Assembly: GCA_021234155.1 (NCBI GenBank)
Contig: JAJEKV010000008.1
Span: forward strand, 21,278,487-21,342,486
DNA length: 64,000 bases
Direction of reading: 5' to 3'
DNA from: Isoetes taiwanensis
Taxonomy: Eukaryota > Streptophyta > Lycopodiopsida > Isoetales > Isoetaceae
Position numbers and translations under genes: made by a program. The notes beneath the pieces are model-generated. The model did not search any database and was not told the origin of the DNA. It saw only the letters and a program-made list of their open reading frames with translations. Of this stretch, positions 24,106 to 33,969 are shown piece after piece (position 1 is the stretch's first letter; each line of letters begins with the position of its first letter).

Positions 24106-24109
24106 ATCG
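24106..24109. other. Target-site duplication (left), ATCG
   Basis: ATCG immediately precedes the left terminal inverted repeat and is repeated immediately after the right one (34377-34380). The unfilled site in copy A reads CCTACAACGAGCC, so one ATCG/AACG tetranucleotide existed before insertion. Confidence 0.8.
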
Positions 24110-24130
24110 GGGTAAAAGCACGTTAGAGTG
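24110..24130 (+). repeat. Left terminal inverted repeat
   Basis: Begins GGGTAAAAGCACGTTAG and continues AGTG. It pairs with the reverse complement of 34356-34376, with one difference (A for G at position 18). Confidence 0.9.
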
Positions 24131-24413
24131 TCATACATTAGACAATTCATGTAAACTTTTGAACGGGTTGCTGAATTTTAAATGTACTTATTTCATGTAT
24201 AAATTTTGTCTTATATATTTAAAAAGGGGCAAAATTCCCGTTTGTTTGTAATTATGACGAGTAGAGGCCGGCGGTTGATGCGAAACTCCTGGAGGAAATT
24301 CCTCCCTCCAATTTCCTCCAGGAAAATTCCCTCCAGAAAAATTTCCTTCCAAAAAAATTCCCAAATCGAACCAAGAAAGTAGAACACAATTTGAATTTTT
24401 TTCCAGGACCAGC

Positions 24414-24534
24414 AAAACATGCAGTCTGGTGATTTCGAAACTGAATGTGGCGATCAGGAAAACATGCAATCTGGTGATTTTGAAACTGAATGTGGCGATC
24501 AGGAAAACATGCAATCTGGTGATTTTGAAACCCG
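24414..24534 (+). repeat. 45-bp coding-type tandem repeat, nearly three units
   Basis: A 45-bp unit encoding NMQSGDFETECGDQE is repeated nearly three times at the start of the transposase-like gene. The third unit has an extra C (GAAACCC instead of GAAACT), which shifts the frame relative to the first two. The perfect 15-codon periodicity suggests it was translated, as an acidic N-terminal extension. Confidence 0.7.
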
Positions 24535-24537
24535 AAT

Positions 24538-25252
24538 GTGGCAAACATCGATGGCATCCGTGAATTCAAAATTGTGAAGAGTAAACAACAGGTGGCATGT
24601 AGTAATTTCGAAAGTGGGAGAGATGAGAAAGGGAAAAAGAAGATGGTAGAGCATGATAGCGAAATTGAAAAGGGTAGTACATCCTCAAGGTATGTTACCA
24701 AAAAAAATAAGAACCAAGCAGTGCAAAATGTCATATCAAGTTATGAGAAAAGAAGCTGGATCTCTGACTTCTAATCAAAGGTACTTATTTGCTTCTAGAT
24801 TCTTGCAAGATCACAGGCTATTGGAGCTTTTTGAACCTGTGATTGGGTTGCCTTCACAAGCAGTGGTCAAGCATGCAATTTTAGAAAACCTTAAAGATGG
24901 ATTGGAAGAGGTAAAATGCTCTAATACTGGTGATAAATTGGCTGCCAAGCACTCCGTTTTATCAATGGTTGTGGGGAAAAATAGTGATTTGAAGCAAATG
25001 AAAATTGCTTGCAAGATGCTCAAATGCCATCCCCGAAATCTTTCATATGCTGCTAGCAGAAGAAAGAGAATGGCAATTGCTGGTTCAAACATTTGGGCAT
25101 TAGCAGGCAAGAAGGCTAGATCTGATCGTTTGGATGAAGAAACCAAGCTAAAAGTCATCCAGTTCTGGCTTAACAACACCAAGGTTTTACCAAAGTACAG
25201 GGATGTGAGGAAAAAAAGAAGCGAGGCAATCCAGTATCTTGACATTCCTCAG
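24538..25252 (+). CDS. Transposase-like gene, exon 1
   Basis: The core frame runs from about 24653 to 25252. A basic or charged N-terminal stretch in the overlapping frame (24538-24774, KSKQQVACSNFESGRDEKGK) probably belongs to the same gene, implying a one-base shift near 24760. Conserved-looking blocks are NQRYLFASRFLQDHRLLELF, NIWALAGKKARSDRLDEETK and LKVIQFWLNNTKVLPKYRDV. The pattern K-V-x-x-F-(W/Y)-x-x-N-(T/S)-x-x-LP...RDV is one I associate with a transposase family widespread in animals and seed-free plants. The exon ends in phase 0 at DIPQ, before GTATTA at 25253. The joined protein would be nuclear and DNA-binding if functional. Confidence 0.6.
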
Positions 25253-25330
25253 GTATTAAAGCTTTTGTCAAAGAAACTATTACATTTCAGTTTCTTTTTA
25301 GTTTTCATGTACATTTTCATGCACATATGT

Positions 25331-25647
25331 GAACTCCTCTACCAATCTTAATTTACTTGCTTTGATGTAGCCTTTTCAGTCTGTTTTGCTTACTGTATTA
25401 TACATGTAAATGAGGTTTATGGGGTCATCTACTTGCTCTTGGAAGCATTTCATGTATATTATGTGATATATATGTACATAGTGTAAGGATGTAAGATTAA
25501 ATGTGCCAGTAGAAGTGAACTCCTTTGCCAATCTTAGTTTACTTGCTTTGATGTAGCCTTTTCGGTCTGTTTTGCTTAATGTATTATACATGTAAATGAG
25601 GTTTATGGGATCATCTACTTGCTCTTGGAAGTATTTCATGTATATTA
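25331..25647 (+). repeat. Intronic 186-bp tandem repeat, second unit split by Helitron
   Basis: Unit 1 begins GAACTCCTCTACCAATCTTA at 25331; unit 2 begins at 25517. Unit 2 continues only to CATGTATATTA at 25647 and resumes with TGTGATATATATG at 28475, on the far side of the Helitron. Unit 1 reads CATGTATATTATGTGATATA without interruption (25451-25470). Confidence 0.9.
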
Positions 25648-28474
25648 TCCTATATTATAAAATTTTAGTGTTTGTCTGTTTTGTTTGTCGCCCTAAATCG
25701 GACGGCCCAGATTTGATCTAATCATGCTGCGGTTTTTTTGTGAAGGCATCCTAGGGTTACGACGCATCTCTATACCACAGGTCCAACCATGGAGGCCATG
25801 GCAAGCCTATTCCGGCATTCCATTGTTATTTCGTAGGGATTTCTCTTAGCTTATTTTAGGGTACGTTTGCAGCTATGGCAGCTCCGGCAAGACTGAGCAG
25901 GGGCGAAAATGTTATCAGGATTTTGAGATCTAACAGGATTTACCTTGCTCTGAGCTTAACCTATTCTGATTTTGGTATTCCTTTTCCTGCTCTGGTTACT
26001 ATAAAGGAAGATGATTGATCCGACACCCTATTTTTAATGGCATATATCGAGAAAAGCTGTTGGAGGTTCTTCCAGCAATCATATTTCAGGGATGTCCATT
26101 TTTACAGTTTAAAGATATAAAAGCTATAGAGATCTGAGAGAGTTTTCATGCCTTGGATGTTTTAGGGCGTCTAGATTAAAAAATAAAAATGCTCTAGAAA
26201 TGCTCTAGAGCAATGACCAGGCTATGATGAAAGCATACTTGCAAAACATGGCTTCAGGAATATGGCAATGAGATGGGTGAATCATATGTTGCAAAATGTG
26301 CAATTTTAGGGACTTTTTAAAGGTAAGGTGTCGAACTATTTGGATTTGCTAATTGAACGAAAGGAAGCATGATATAGTCTTTTGGAATGGTTTCTGAATT
26401 TGAGATTGAAGTTCTGGTTCTTTGTAGCCTGCCAATTAAATCCACATATGCTGCATTGCACTTCGTGACATATGAGCAATATTTGAGGTGGCTAATAGAA
26501 AAACCATCCAGAAACTGGCACTCTGCCTGTTGTTGACCTGCTTGCTTGCTTGCTGCCTCCAGAGGAACAACTGTTCTCTGCATATCAGGTTGTATATCTT
26601 TGCTTTTGTTTTTCTTTTTATCCGATTTATCAGAGCTTGCAAAGTAAAGTGTCTAGAGTCGTCATTCATAGTCCTACTTTGAATTGAAAATAGGTCAGAA
26701 GGAGAAAGGATTTTGTTCTGTAGTACAGTAGGTGCAGTTTTGGAAAGTGTAGTAGGCTTCGCTTCTTCATTATCTAGATATGTAGGAGCTCTGCAATTTT
26801 CCCAGCGAGATTGAAAGTTCTTCCCAGGAGGATGATTGTAGCAGGGAAATGAATTTTGGTTTTTGTCTGCATTCTGATTAAACATGCAAATCCTATGGCT
26901 AGAGCTGGTCTAGCACAAATTCGGGTGGCACTGTGATTTCAACGTCCTGTAAATTTCAATTTTCTGGCAGTCCATTGCTTGCAGGACATATTTATTTATC
27001 CAGCTTTACTTTCTGGGGATTGGACTTGCAAAAGACTTTTTATTCAAGGTGGTTCCTTGATTGTTACAAGGTGTGCCATTTCAATGTTTTGCCATGTTTA
27101 TTCTACTTTTTCTATAAGCACACAAGAGCTCAGTAAATTAAGCACTCCAAAATACTTCGATAACACATGTAAGTTGTTGTCTTTGGTTCCATTCATAACA
27201 GCATAAAAATGATGGTTTAGGCTTTGCTACTTTTCCAGAGTCAATTGTTGCCCTTAGAGAAGGGATCTAAGCCTTGGAAAAGAGCTGCAGAATAAGTAGC
27301 TCAAATAAGTGCTGAATTTAATTCGCTTTTGTAGAGATATCTTAGTACAGTTAAACAGTGGCAACAATGAACCAAACATTTTATTCAAGTTAGTTCTGAT
27401 AAGCTTCAATTATTTTGTTTCGTATTTGGTAACAGTATTTCACGCATGGTTTAGTTTTGATTATATGCCCATTATTATATTATTTCATTGATGTCTAAAT
27501 CAGGATCATCTTATCATTGATATTTACTTAACCTTGGAGACCTATCATAAATATTCTTGGGATTTCTGTGCTATTGCACTTAACAAATATATGGTTTCCT
27601 GTCCAGTTATTGCCTTAATATAATATGTTCACTTGATGTTTGTGCTTATTCAAACCTAGCATGTTTCGAACCATGATATTTAACAATGCTTATCGATGTG
27701 CAAATTTGAAAGAATCAGACAAATATCAACTACACAAATATCAACTACAGTGCAAATTGTATTCAGAAATCTATAATACAATGCAAATCCATAGGCAAAA
27801 GAATACCAAATAATCACTACGACGTAAATCTATAAAGGAAAGATATAATACAATGCAAATCCGTAAGCAAAAGAATACCAAATAATCACGACGACGTAAA
27901 TCTATAAAGGAAAGAATGCAAAACAAAACTATACTTCTTTCATGAAGTAAAACAAACGGATTTTTCTACGTGGACATATATACACATATATTTGCCTGTT
28001 AATCCAAATGAACACTAAACTCAATAATCAATTTGCAAGTTTACCACACATGGCTCTCGAATAAACATACAACCAATTTAACCTCTACTACATGGCTCTC
28101 GAATAAACATACAACCAATTTAACCTCTACTACTTCTCCACGAGAGCAACACTAAACTCAACAATTAATTTGCAAGTTTAGATCACATGGCTCTCTAATA
28201 AACATACAACCAATTTAACCTCTGCCACTTTTCAATGATGCATTGAGTAAATAAATGTAGAAGAAAAAGGAAGAAATAGCTATGAGTGATCTACATTATC
28301 TATTCTAATATAAAGGCAAAAGAATTGTAGGTACGTCAACCATGTTTAAATTGCATCAATGTCTCCATGATATAATATAAAGCATTATACAAAAGTTGAA
28401 GCTCAAATTGCACAGCATTAATGCTGCATGAGATAACTGCCTTATAGCCCAGCAACGCTGGGCACCATTACTAG
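25648..28474 (+). mobile_element. Non-autonomous Helitron, 2,827 bp
   Basis: The 5' end is TCCTATATTATAAAATTTTA and the 3' end has a 17-nt hairpin, GCCCAGCAACGCTGGGC (28447-28463), seven bases and then CTAG. The element sits between A (25647) and T (28475), the expected Helitron target, and the matching unfilled site is present in the neighbouring tandem-repeat unit at 25461/25462. No Rep/helicase gene is visible. Inside are a 72-bp-spaced repeat near 27770-27920, repeats with ACATGGCTCTCGAATAAACA at 28050-28215, and a minus-strand frame of 149 residues at 26436-26885. A Helitron-like TCTATTCTAATATAAA at 28298 may be a nested or alternative 5' end. Confidence 0.92.
26436..26885 (-). CDS. Hypothetical frame inside the Helitron
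   Basis: A 149-residue minus-strand frame with segments such as QSRTMNDDSRHFTLQALINR and IKRKTKAKIYNLICREQLFL. It is not a Helitron replicase. Helitrons often carry host gene pieces, so a captured fragment is possible, but no family was recognised and chance openness cannot be excluded. Confidence 0.25.
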   Translation of the reverse strand: MFNQNADKNQNSFPCYNHPPGKNFQSRWENCRAPTYLDNEEAKPTTLSKTAPTVLQNKILSPSDLFSIQSRTMNDDSRHFTLQALINRIKRKTKAKIYNLICREQLFLWRQQASKQVNNRQSASFWMVFLLATSNIAHMSRSAMQHMWI

Positions 28475-28706
28475 TGTGATATATATGTACATAGTGTAAG
28501 GATGTAGGATTAAATGTGCTATAAATTGATACTATACATAATCTACTGTACATATGTACTGAATATGTATAGATTCAATCAAATCTTTTTACATGTACAA
28601 CTGATATGTACTGGTATACATAGTATTTCTTACTTATGTACTGGATATGTAAGGTATTCAATTCACAGTCTTCTCCAACTTACCTATTTTCTTTTGTAAT
28701 GTGCAG

Positions 28707-29273
28707 GCTAAGCTGTATGAGCACTTTGTGGAGGAGAATCCAGATGCAAATGTTGGTATTAGAATGTTCGAATACCTGAAACCAAGTTGCATAAGGAAAT
28801 TGAAGGAGAGAAACACTTGTTGTTGTGTCAAGCATGAACAAGCAGAGAATTTCAGAAAAGCTTTCAACTCTATGAGGCTGAAGTTTCACATAAATTGCAG
28901 TTGCAATTGTGATGTATGTGCTATTGGTACACATGATGGGGTTTGTCAGGCACAAAAGCTTACATTTTGTAATGTTAGCACCCTTTGGAGAGAAATGGTT
29001 TGCCAAAAAGAGGAAAGGGAAGAGTGGCACAATCTGAAGTGCATAAGGGGGGATTGTGAAAAATGTGGTAAGCAAAAGATTCCCTTATGTCCAAAAGAGA
29101 CTGATCAGAATAATGAAGATGATGTTAAATGGCAGGCTTACTGTTATATAGACGAGAAGTCAAGGAAGGGCACTTCTAGAGCCAAATCCCAATGGTTGGA
29201 ACACCAGTACAACAATGATTTCGACAATGGACGACAAAAGAAGACTCCATCAGGTACTTGGATTGGCACTTGA
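28707..29273 (+). CDS. Transposase-like gene, exon 2 (catalytic part not seen)
   Basis: Starts in phase 0 after the acceptor: AKLYEHFVEENPDANVGIRM, FEYLKPSCIRKLKERNTCCC and VKHEQAENFRKAF, followed by a Cys-rich module (CSCNCDVC) and CIRGDCEKCGKQKIPLC. The order F-x-x-ENPD-x-x-VG-x-x-x-F-x-x-LKP...CCC-x-x-H is the signature by which I link it to a transposase family. The Cys clusters probably form zinc-binding structures. In related proteins a catalytic segment with a HDYSE-like acidic motif follows; here the frame stops at TWIGT after QKKTPSG, possibly past a missed donor (TCAGGTACTT at about 29249). The minus-strand gene ends only 273 bp downstream, leaving no room for it, so the protein looks truncated. 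Confidence 0.6.
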   Translation, partial: AKLYEHFVEENPDANVGIRMFEYLKPSCIRKLKERNTCCCVKHEQAENFRKAFNSMRLKFHINCSCNCDVCAIGTHDGVCQAQKLTFCNVSTLWREMVCQKEEREEWHNLKCIRGDCEKCGKQKIPLCPKETDQNNEDDVKWQAYCYIDEKSRKGTSRAKSQWLEHQYNNDFDNGRQKKTPSGTWIGT

Positions 29274-29545
29274 GTGCCATTATAGTCACTGGGTGCTGAT
29301 TGACAATAGTAATCCAAAATGCCTTGGAGATCAAATATAATAAGCCCTGTAAGTAATCCAGGGCAGTTAGGTTAGCCATACATCTAACCGGACCAAGCCT
29401 AAGGATAAGACAGAAAGTCTAAACTAATTCTAGTTTGTAACCCTTGATAGAAATTAAAGCGTTGCAAACGATTTCTTATTCAAATAAATTTCAAAGTACA
29501 ATAGTCAATTAGCTTTAAATTCCATAAGTTGGAATGAGTTTAACT

Positions 29546-30500
29546 ACCACTCTTCTGCCCAGTGACAACTTGTTTTGTCTCATCTCTTCTTCTCAAACCA
29601 TATTCAATCATGGCTTTTATTAATACATTTCTTCTGCCAAGTGCAAATTCCTTGTTGAACCAGGTTGATGAAAACTGCAACAAACACAAGAATTAAGATC
29701 CGCTACAATAAAACATCCCAAAGGATTTGTGTGAAATATAAGAACAACTCACCATGCTTTTAGAATTCACTTGGGCATCCACAAAAGCTTGCATAAAGGC
29801 CATCACATAAAGACCGCAGCTTACACTATCTATTTGTTGTGGAACCTGCGAATAGTTTCCTTCTTCAATGCATTCTTCACATATAATTCAACTCTCGTGA
29901 GCTAGAGTTGGTTAGATATGTGATGACATCCTATGAAGCCTGCACACAAAATGAGAACATGCAACTAAGATTTAAGCAAGCACGAAGTACACATATCTTT
30001 GAAAGAAAATGCTCACATATTTAGGAGTTTGTCATCCCATTGTTATACCATCCATGGAGTTCAACACAATAATTGCGGAGAAGCCATTGAGGTGGTACCG
30101 CAAATTTTTGCGACTCTAAAACAAAAATCACCAAAACATGATGGGCAGGGGTCCTCAACTTGAACTGGAACCATAATATACTTGGCATTTACTAACAACA
30201 ATGCCTTGTAGCCCTTTCTCAACCGCACACTCTGCCTTTGACCGTCCCCATACTATTAGCATCCGTATTAATCTTTTAAATGCTGCCCGATAAGTCAAAA
30301 AGTTTTCTCAAGGGAAGAAAAAGAAGACATCTCGCCATTTGGATGTCAATGTGCTGCTCACATACCTTCCGAATATGTCTAAATGTCTGTTAGACATGTT
30401 CCTATCTTAAACAATGTCTCCACACAATATTTCGTGACCTTAATCAGAGGTTCAGCTTGGAACGGATAGAATGGAACCATTGTCTGAAGGTTATCCATGT
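29546..30500 (-). pseudogene. Ulp1-like (C48) cysteine peptidase domain, 3' exons of minus-strand gene
   Basis: Separate exon-like blocks on the minus strand give the end of a SUMO-protease-like domain. About 30100-30200: KGYKALLLVNAKYIMVPVQV, then after a one-base shift AHHVLVIFVLES, carrying the expected catalytic His region. About 29753-29870: CEECIEEGNYSQVPQQ, then IDSVSCGLYVMAFMQAF, where Gln and the Cys-Gly of the active site are intact. The last exon, after TTGCAG, reads STWFNKEFALGRRNVLIKAM and ends with TAA at 29546-29548. Further upstream, about 30370-30500, DMDNLQTMVPFYPFQAEPL belongs to the same gene. At least two frameshifts are needed. In active relatives this domain cleaves ubiquitin-like modifiers in the nucleus. 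Confidence 0.75.
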
Positions 30501-30569
30501 CACTGCAAACCAAGCATCAATGGTAACTAGCATAGAACACATATTTACTAATCCAATTACACTTACAGT

Positions 30570-31095
30570 TGCTCAACTGATGTCTGGCTTCTAGTTCTCT
30601 TAGCTGGCCGCGACACCTTTGTATCTTTTCTTTTTCTTGACTCTTTCTCGTTCACACCACTATCTGTATCTGTTCTATCCTCAGATTCCTCCTTCTCTTG
30701 CTTCACCACAACCACCTGCTTCATATATGTAGCCACATTCTCCACTAAAATTTCTTCAGTATTAGTTGTATATGTTCCTGTCTTACATGATTCTTCAATC
30801 TTCTCGATTGTAGTTTCAATTAAGGCCATAGATCCACTAGTTTCCTCTGTTTCTGCGAATAATAAAATGTATGAACATGCAATAAATAAATGCAATAAGT
30901 AGTTTTTGACTTACCATTTGAAAACAACATTTCAAGTTCGGTCTGATGATGTGGCATTGGCTTTAGAATTGGTACCTTCTGCACCTTGTCTACAACTGTT
31001 TTCTTTGGAGTGTCGAAGACCTCTACAATAATATCTTTTTTTTTTTTAGAGTGTCGAGACGGCTTCATTGTTCTCCTCAGCCATTTGGTTCCAGT
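30570..31095 (-). pseudogene. Middle exons of the RING/Ulp1 gene, with basic nuclear-localisation-like stretch
   Basis: Two exons with good splice sites. Exon about 31095-30916 reads KKKKDIIVEVFDTPKKTVVD and KVPILKPMPHHQTELEMLF and ends before GTAAGT. Exon about 30855-30570 follows TATTATTCGCAG, reads ETEETSGSMALIETTIEKIE and ends with RKRKDTKVSRPAKRTRSQTS before GTAAGTG. The last basic run resembles a bipartite nuclear localisation signal. These low-complexity segments link the RING-bearing N-terminal half to the Ulp1-like C-terminal domain; the linkage is inferred from strand, splice sites and spacing. Confidence 0.55.
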
Positions 31096-31317
31096 ACTAC
31101 AAGATAACTCATTGTCAACAGCAGCATAAACATCAAGAAAATATAGAAATTAAACTAATATGGACACACACCTGTGTTGCCACATTCAGCCCTTTGCTTC
31201 AGGAGCTCAATTTGTTATGCATATGAAGTTACAATTGTAGCTTTGCTTGTGACAACTGTATCTGTTATTAAAATAATGAGCTCAATTTGCTTCCTTTTAA
31301 AATCCAGTAAATTCATT

Positions 31318-31375
31318 AAATCCAGTAAAATCCAGTAAATCCAGTAAAATCCAGTAAAATCCAGTAAGGACGCTT
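31318..31375 (+). repeat. Short tandem repeat of AAATCCAGTA units
   Basis: Five or six units of AATCCAGTA(A) in a row, directly left of the TRIM-like element. The repeat sits in an intron of the minus-strand gene. Confidence 0.85.
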
Positions 31376-31401
31376 GAGTTCGAATTCGTGTGCTAATAAA
31401 T

Positions 31402-31819
31402 TGGTAGACCGCTCGAGTATTCGAACCTTGAATGTGCCTGTGGGGCGTTCCCGAGACACCGGCATAAATGGGTAGAAGCGACTACTCATAAACGTCTAGA
31501 CGGTTTTGCCCGTTGGTTAAGGGCATGTCGGTTAGGAACGCTATGCTTGGTATCGAGCAGGTCTCGAGTTCGAGTCTCCATGGGTGCCTATATGCATGGG
31601 TAATTTGCAAAGACTTGGTAATCATTCTGACATGGTATAGCTTGGATGCTCGAGGACGAGCATAGTTCTAGTGGGAGATACTGTAACGGGCCCATGGTAG
31701 ACCGCTCGAGTATTCGAACCTTGAATGTGCCTGTGGGGCATTCCCGAGACACCGGCATAAATGCGTAGAAGCGACTACTCATAAACGTCTAGACGGTCAT
31801 GTCGGTTAGGAACGTCACA
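31402..31819 (+). mobile_element. TRIM-like miniature LTR retroelement
   Basis: Two direct repeats (31402 to about 31546, and 31682-31819) share GGTAGACCGCTCGAGTATTC and AAACGTCTAGACGGT. The right copy begins TGTAACGGGCC and ends AACGTCACA, giving canonical TG...CA termini; the left copy lacks the first 18 or so bases. After the left repeat comes TTGGTATCGAGCAGG (31547), a near match to the initiator-Met tRNA primer site TGGTATCAGAGC. Before the right repeat is the purine run AGTGGGAGA (31671-31679). The internal region is about 135 bp and cannot code for proteins. All the minimal parts of a TRIM are therefore present. It occupies an intron of the RING/Ulp1 gene. Confidence 0.8.
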
Positions 31820-31832
31820 GTACTAACTACTT

Positions 31833-32093
31833 ACTTGATGTTCCTTTTCCTCCTCTCTCATGCTCTGCTACAAATGTGTTCAGAGGTGACCTAGATGTGG
31901 ACGGGGTTGACTTATCATGCTTCCCTCCATAATAATCATCTACACAACTTGAAAAATCAAGTGTCTTTGCAGGAGGATCTACTCTGTTCTTGCCGGCATC
32001 TGCATACGAGGTGAAATTGAAATACATATGAAGAGACCATAACCACATATCACATACCTTTCTCTGGCTTCTTTATACTACCCATGTCACCTG
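31833..32093 (-). pseudogene. Short internal exons of the RING/Ulp1 gene
   Basis: Exon 32093-32061 (GDMGSIKKPEK) follows TTCTTGCAG and precedes GTATGTG. Exon about 32002-31834 reads DAGKNRVDPPAKTLDFSSC, VDDYYGGKHDKSTPSTSRSP and LNTFVAEHERGGKG, and ends before GTAAGTAG. The TRIM-like element begins 14 bp beyond this donor. Assignment to the same gene rests on splice-site quality and strand. Confidence 0.5.
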
Positions 32094-32751
32094 CAAGAAT
32101 GAAAGCATTACCAATAGTAACTAGATGACTGAAAGAATATTAGTGCCCACTATAAACCAAAACCAGAAAAGCAATGTACAATCCAATTCCAAATGTACTC
32201 CATGTATCTGTATTGCAGAACTATGTTTTATGTACCCACATCCAAATGTAGAAAGCTTCCTAGAAAAAAGAATTCATAAATGCATTCCATGTAGCTGTAT
32301 TAGATATATTAGATATATGTATTTGGAGCCAAGTGTAGAAAAGCTTACTGGAAAATTGTAATTGCATTAAAATGTATCATAGAGTACAGCAGGTATCAAA
32401 ATGTCCCCCCAGTAGAAGACCACATCTTATACAGATGTACACACAGGCAGTTACTTACTTATCCTATTTTCTTAGTACATAAAAGTAACTCCTCAATAAT
32501 ATCTGGCAACACTGTACATCATGCACATTAATAATATGCATGTACTAACATGATGTTTACACCAACCTAGGAAAGCAAAACGATCCAACCCTACAAATCT
32601 TCACTTCAACCTACATTTTAAAACCCAAATGTAATTAATATACTACAGAACAATTAATGCACAACCAATACACAACTTCTAACTAATATCCATCTACCAA
32701 TCTTACACCTGAACTAATCAAGAAAGACATGAAAGAAATCGATTATGCATG

Positions 32752-33969
32752 CTTACCTTTTCCAATCAGCCCCAATGCACGAGGTAGATTCACATCCCAT
32801 GTGCAGCCTGGTACCACGCAGTTGTTCCTTGTGCTAGCAAGATAGGAGATACATAATAGGCAGTAAGGATGTCTGCAAGATGCCAATACCACTGAGGAGG
32901 AACTAAAACACTGCTCGCAATTTGTGCAGGACTGAAAATCAGCATTTGGCTGCTCTGCAACTGAAACCAAAGAAAGAGGAGGAGGCTGCAAGCTAAGGAC
33001 CGAGGAGTGATCTAAGAACTCTCTCAACTCCAAAATCTTTGTGTCCCCCTCCTCAATTGCTTTCTTTTTTGAAGACCTTAAATTAAGTTCAGAATCTAGC
33101 TGCCTCAACTCAGATGCTTTTGCTTCCACTTCCTTGCTAGGCTCAGCTAGATCCTGCCCCCTCTTGCTCTTCTGCGCAATTGCATCCTCCACCTTCCATT
33201 TTATGTGCTCAAACTTCATAGCACTACCGTCACTTTCATCCATCTGCTGTTGAAATTCCTGCAACTCTGATTCAAGTAATTAGTCTCGGCCTCATGGACT
33301 AGCTTAAAATATACTGCCCTTTCCCCTTCCCTATGCTTCAAAGTCTCATATAGCTGCAGTCTTGTCTCCTGTAAATTCTGCATCTCCTTACATATGCTTT
33401 CCTTCAAAGAGGATCTGCTCTCAAGAAATACATTCAAACTGTCCAGATCTTCTTTTTTTGTAGAAATTATCATAGGACTTGTGGCCCTTGGCATTGCTCG
33501 ACTTAACTGTTACAACTTCAGTTAAGACCTCGGATTCTTTGACCTTACTTTTAGCTGTGGCTGTTTTTTTCACATCATCCCAATCAACTGATTCACCTTT
33601 TAAGTGTAAGGCAAATGCTCGAGCAAAATACAATGGAACATAGTGATTTTGTACATCTTTCCTACCGAATGCAAACTCGTACCACTTGAAAAATTCTGCC
33701 TGGTCTTCCAACTTCACCAGCTCATCCTTGTACCCGTACCTGTTAGGTTCCTTAGAGCCCCAAACTTCTGTCACTAAAGAGTTGTATTCTGCAAATTTTT
33801 CCTTGAATTTCATATTTGCCAGATCCCTTGCAGAAAATACTGTGTCCTCATTTCGGTTCTCCTTGCTACAGCCAGGACTTCCAGACTTCAAATGTGTCCC
33901 TGCTTTGGAAGCCCTGGGAGATTTTCGGACTGATGCAGGGGCAGCACTCTTCTTTGGTGTCTTTGCCAT
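32752..33969 (-). pseudogene. RING-finger and coiled-coil N-terminal part of the transposon accessory gene
   Basis: Starts MAKTPKKSAAPASVRKSPRA, a basic Ser/Pro-rich N-terminus. A globular segment follows (KFAEYNSLVTEVWGSKEPN, EFFKWYEFAFGRKDVQNHYV). Then comes a long charged coiled coil (KESICKEMQNLQETRLQLYE; EVEAKASELRQLDSELNLRS), and finally a RING-like finger: CEQC, then SCRHPYCLLC, then NCVVPGC, that is C-x2-C...C-x-H-x2-C-x2-C...C-x4-C, close to C3HC4. The exon ends LIGK before GTAAGC. Frames must be changed twice, once within an A7 run near 33453 and once near 33270, so this copy is damaged. RING fingers usually recruit E2 ubiquitin- or SUMO-conjugating enzymes. Confidence 0.7.

Larger units (their letters stand above)
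21826..24109. repeat. Duplicated segment, downstream copy (B), left part
   Basis: Same-orientation relative of copy A, broken at 24109 directly after ATCG by the insertion of the large transposon. The match resumes at 34381 and runs to 35458. Between 22470 and 23398 copy B contains extra sequence with a separate 167-residue frame. Confidence 0.85.
25253..28706 (+). other. Transposase intron, enlarged by a Helitron
   Basis: Donor GTATTA at 25253 and acceptor TTTTGTAATGTGCAG ending at 28706 join phase-0 exons and keep the frame open (DIPQ to AKLYEHFVEENPDANVG). Without the 2,827-bp Helitron the intron would be about 627 nt. It also contains a 186-bp tandem repeat. Confidence 0.75.

Noticed and set aside
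24188-24734. Minus-strand frames with a repeated FKITRLHVFLIATFS motif
   Set aside because: They are the antisense of the 45-bp coding repeat at the start of the transposase-like gene; the plus-strand reading is preferred.
25376-25639. Minus-strand 87-residue frame with internal repeat (YFQEQVDDPINLIYMYNT)
   Set aside because: It is antisense to the 186-bp intronic tandem repeat and has no independent support.
31505-31590. tRNA gene or SINE head with A-box (TGGTTAAGGGC) and B-box-like (GAGTTCGAGTC) sequences
   Set aside because: The position directly after a direct repeat, together with a Met-tRNA complement (TGGTATCGAGC) and a polypurine tract before the second repeat, fits the primer-binding region of a TRIM better. 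No cloverleaf was found.
33440-33465. Programmed frameshift at the A7 run in the RING/Ulp1 gene
   Set aside because: Other unprogrammed frame changes occur in the same gene, so a homopolymer indel is the simpler explanation.
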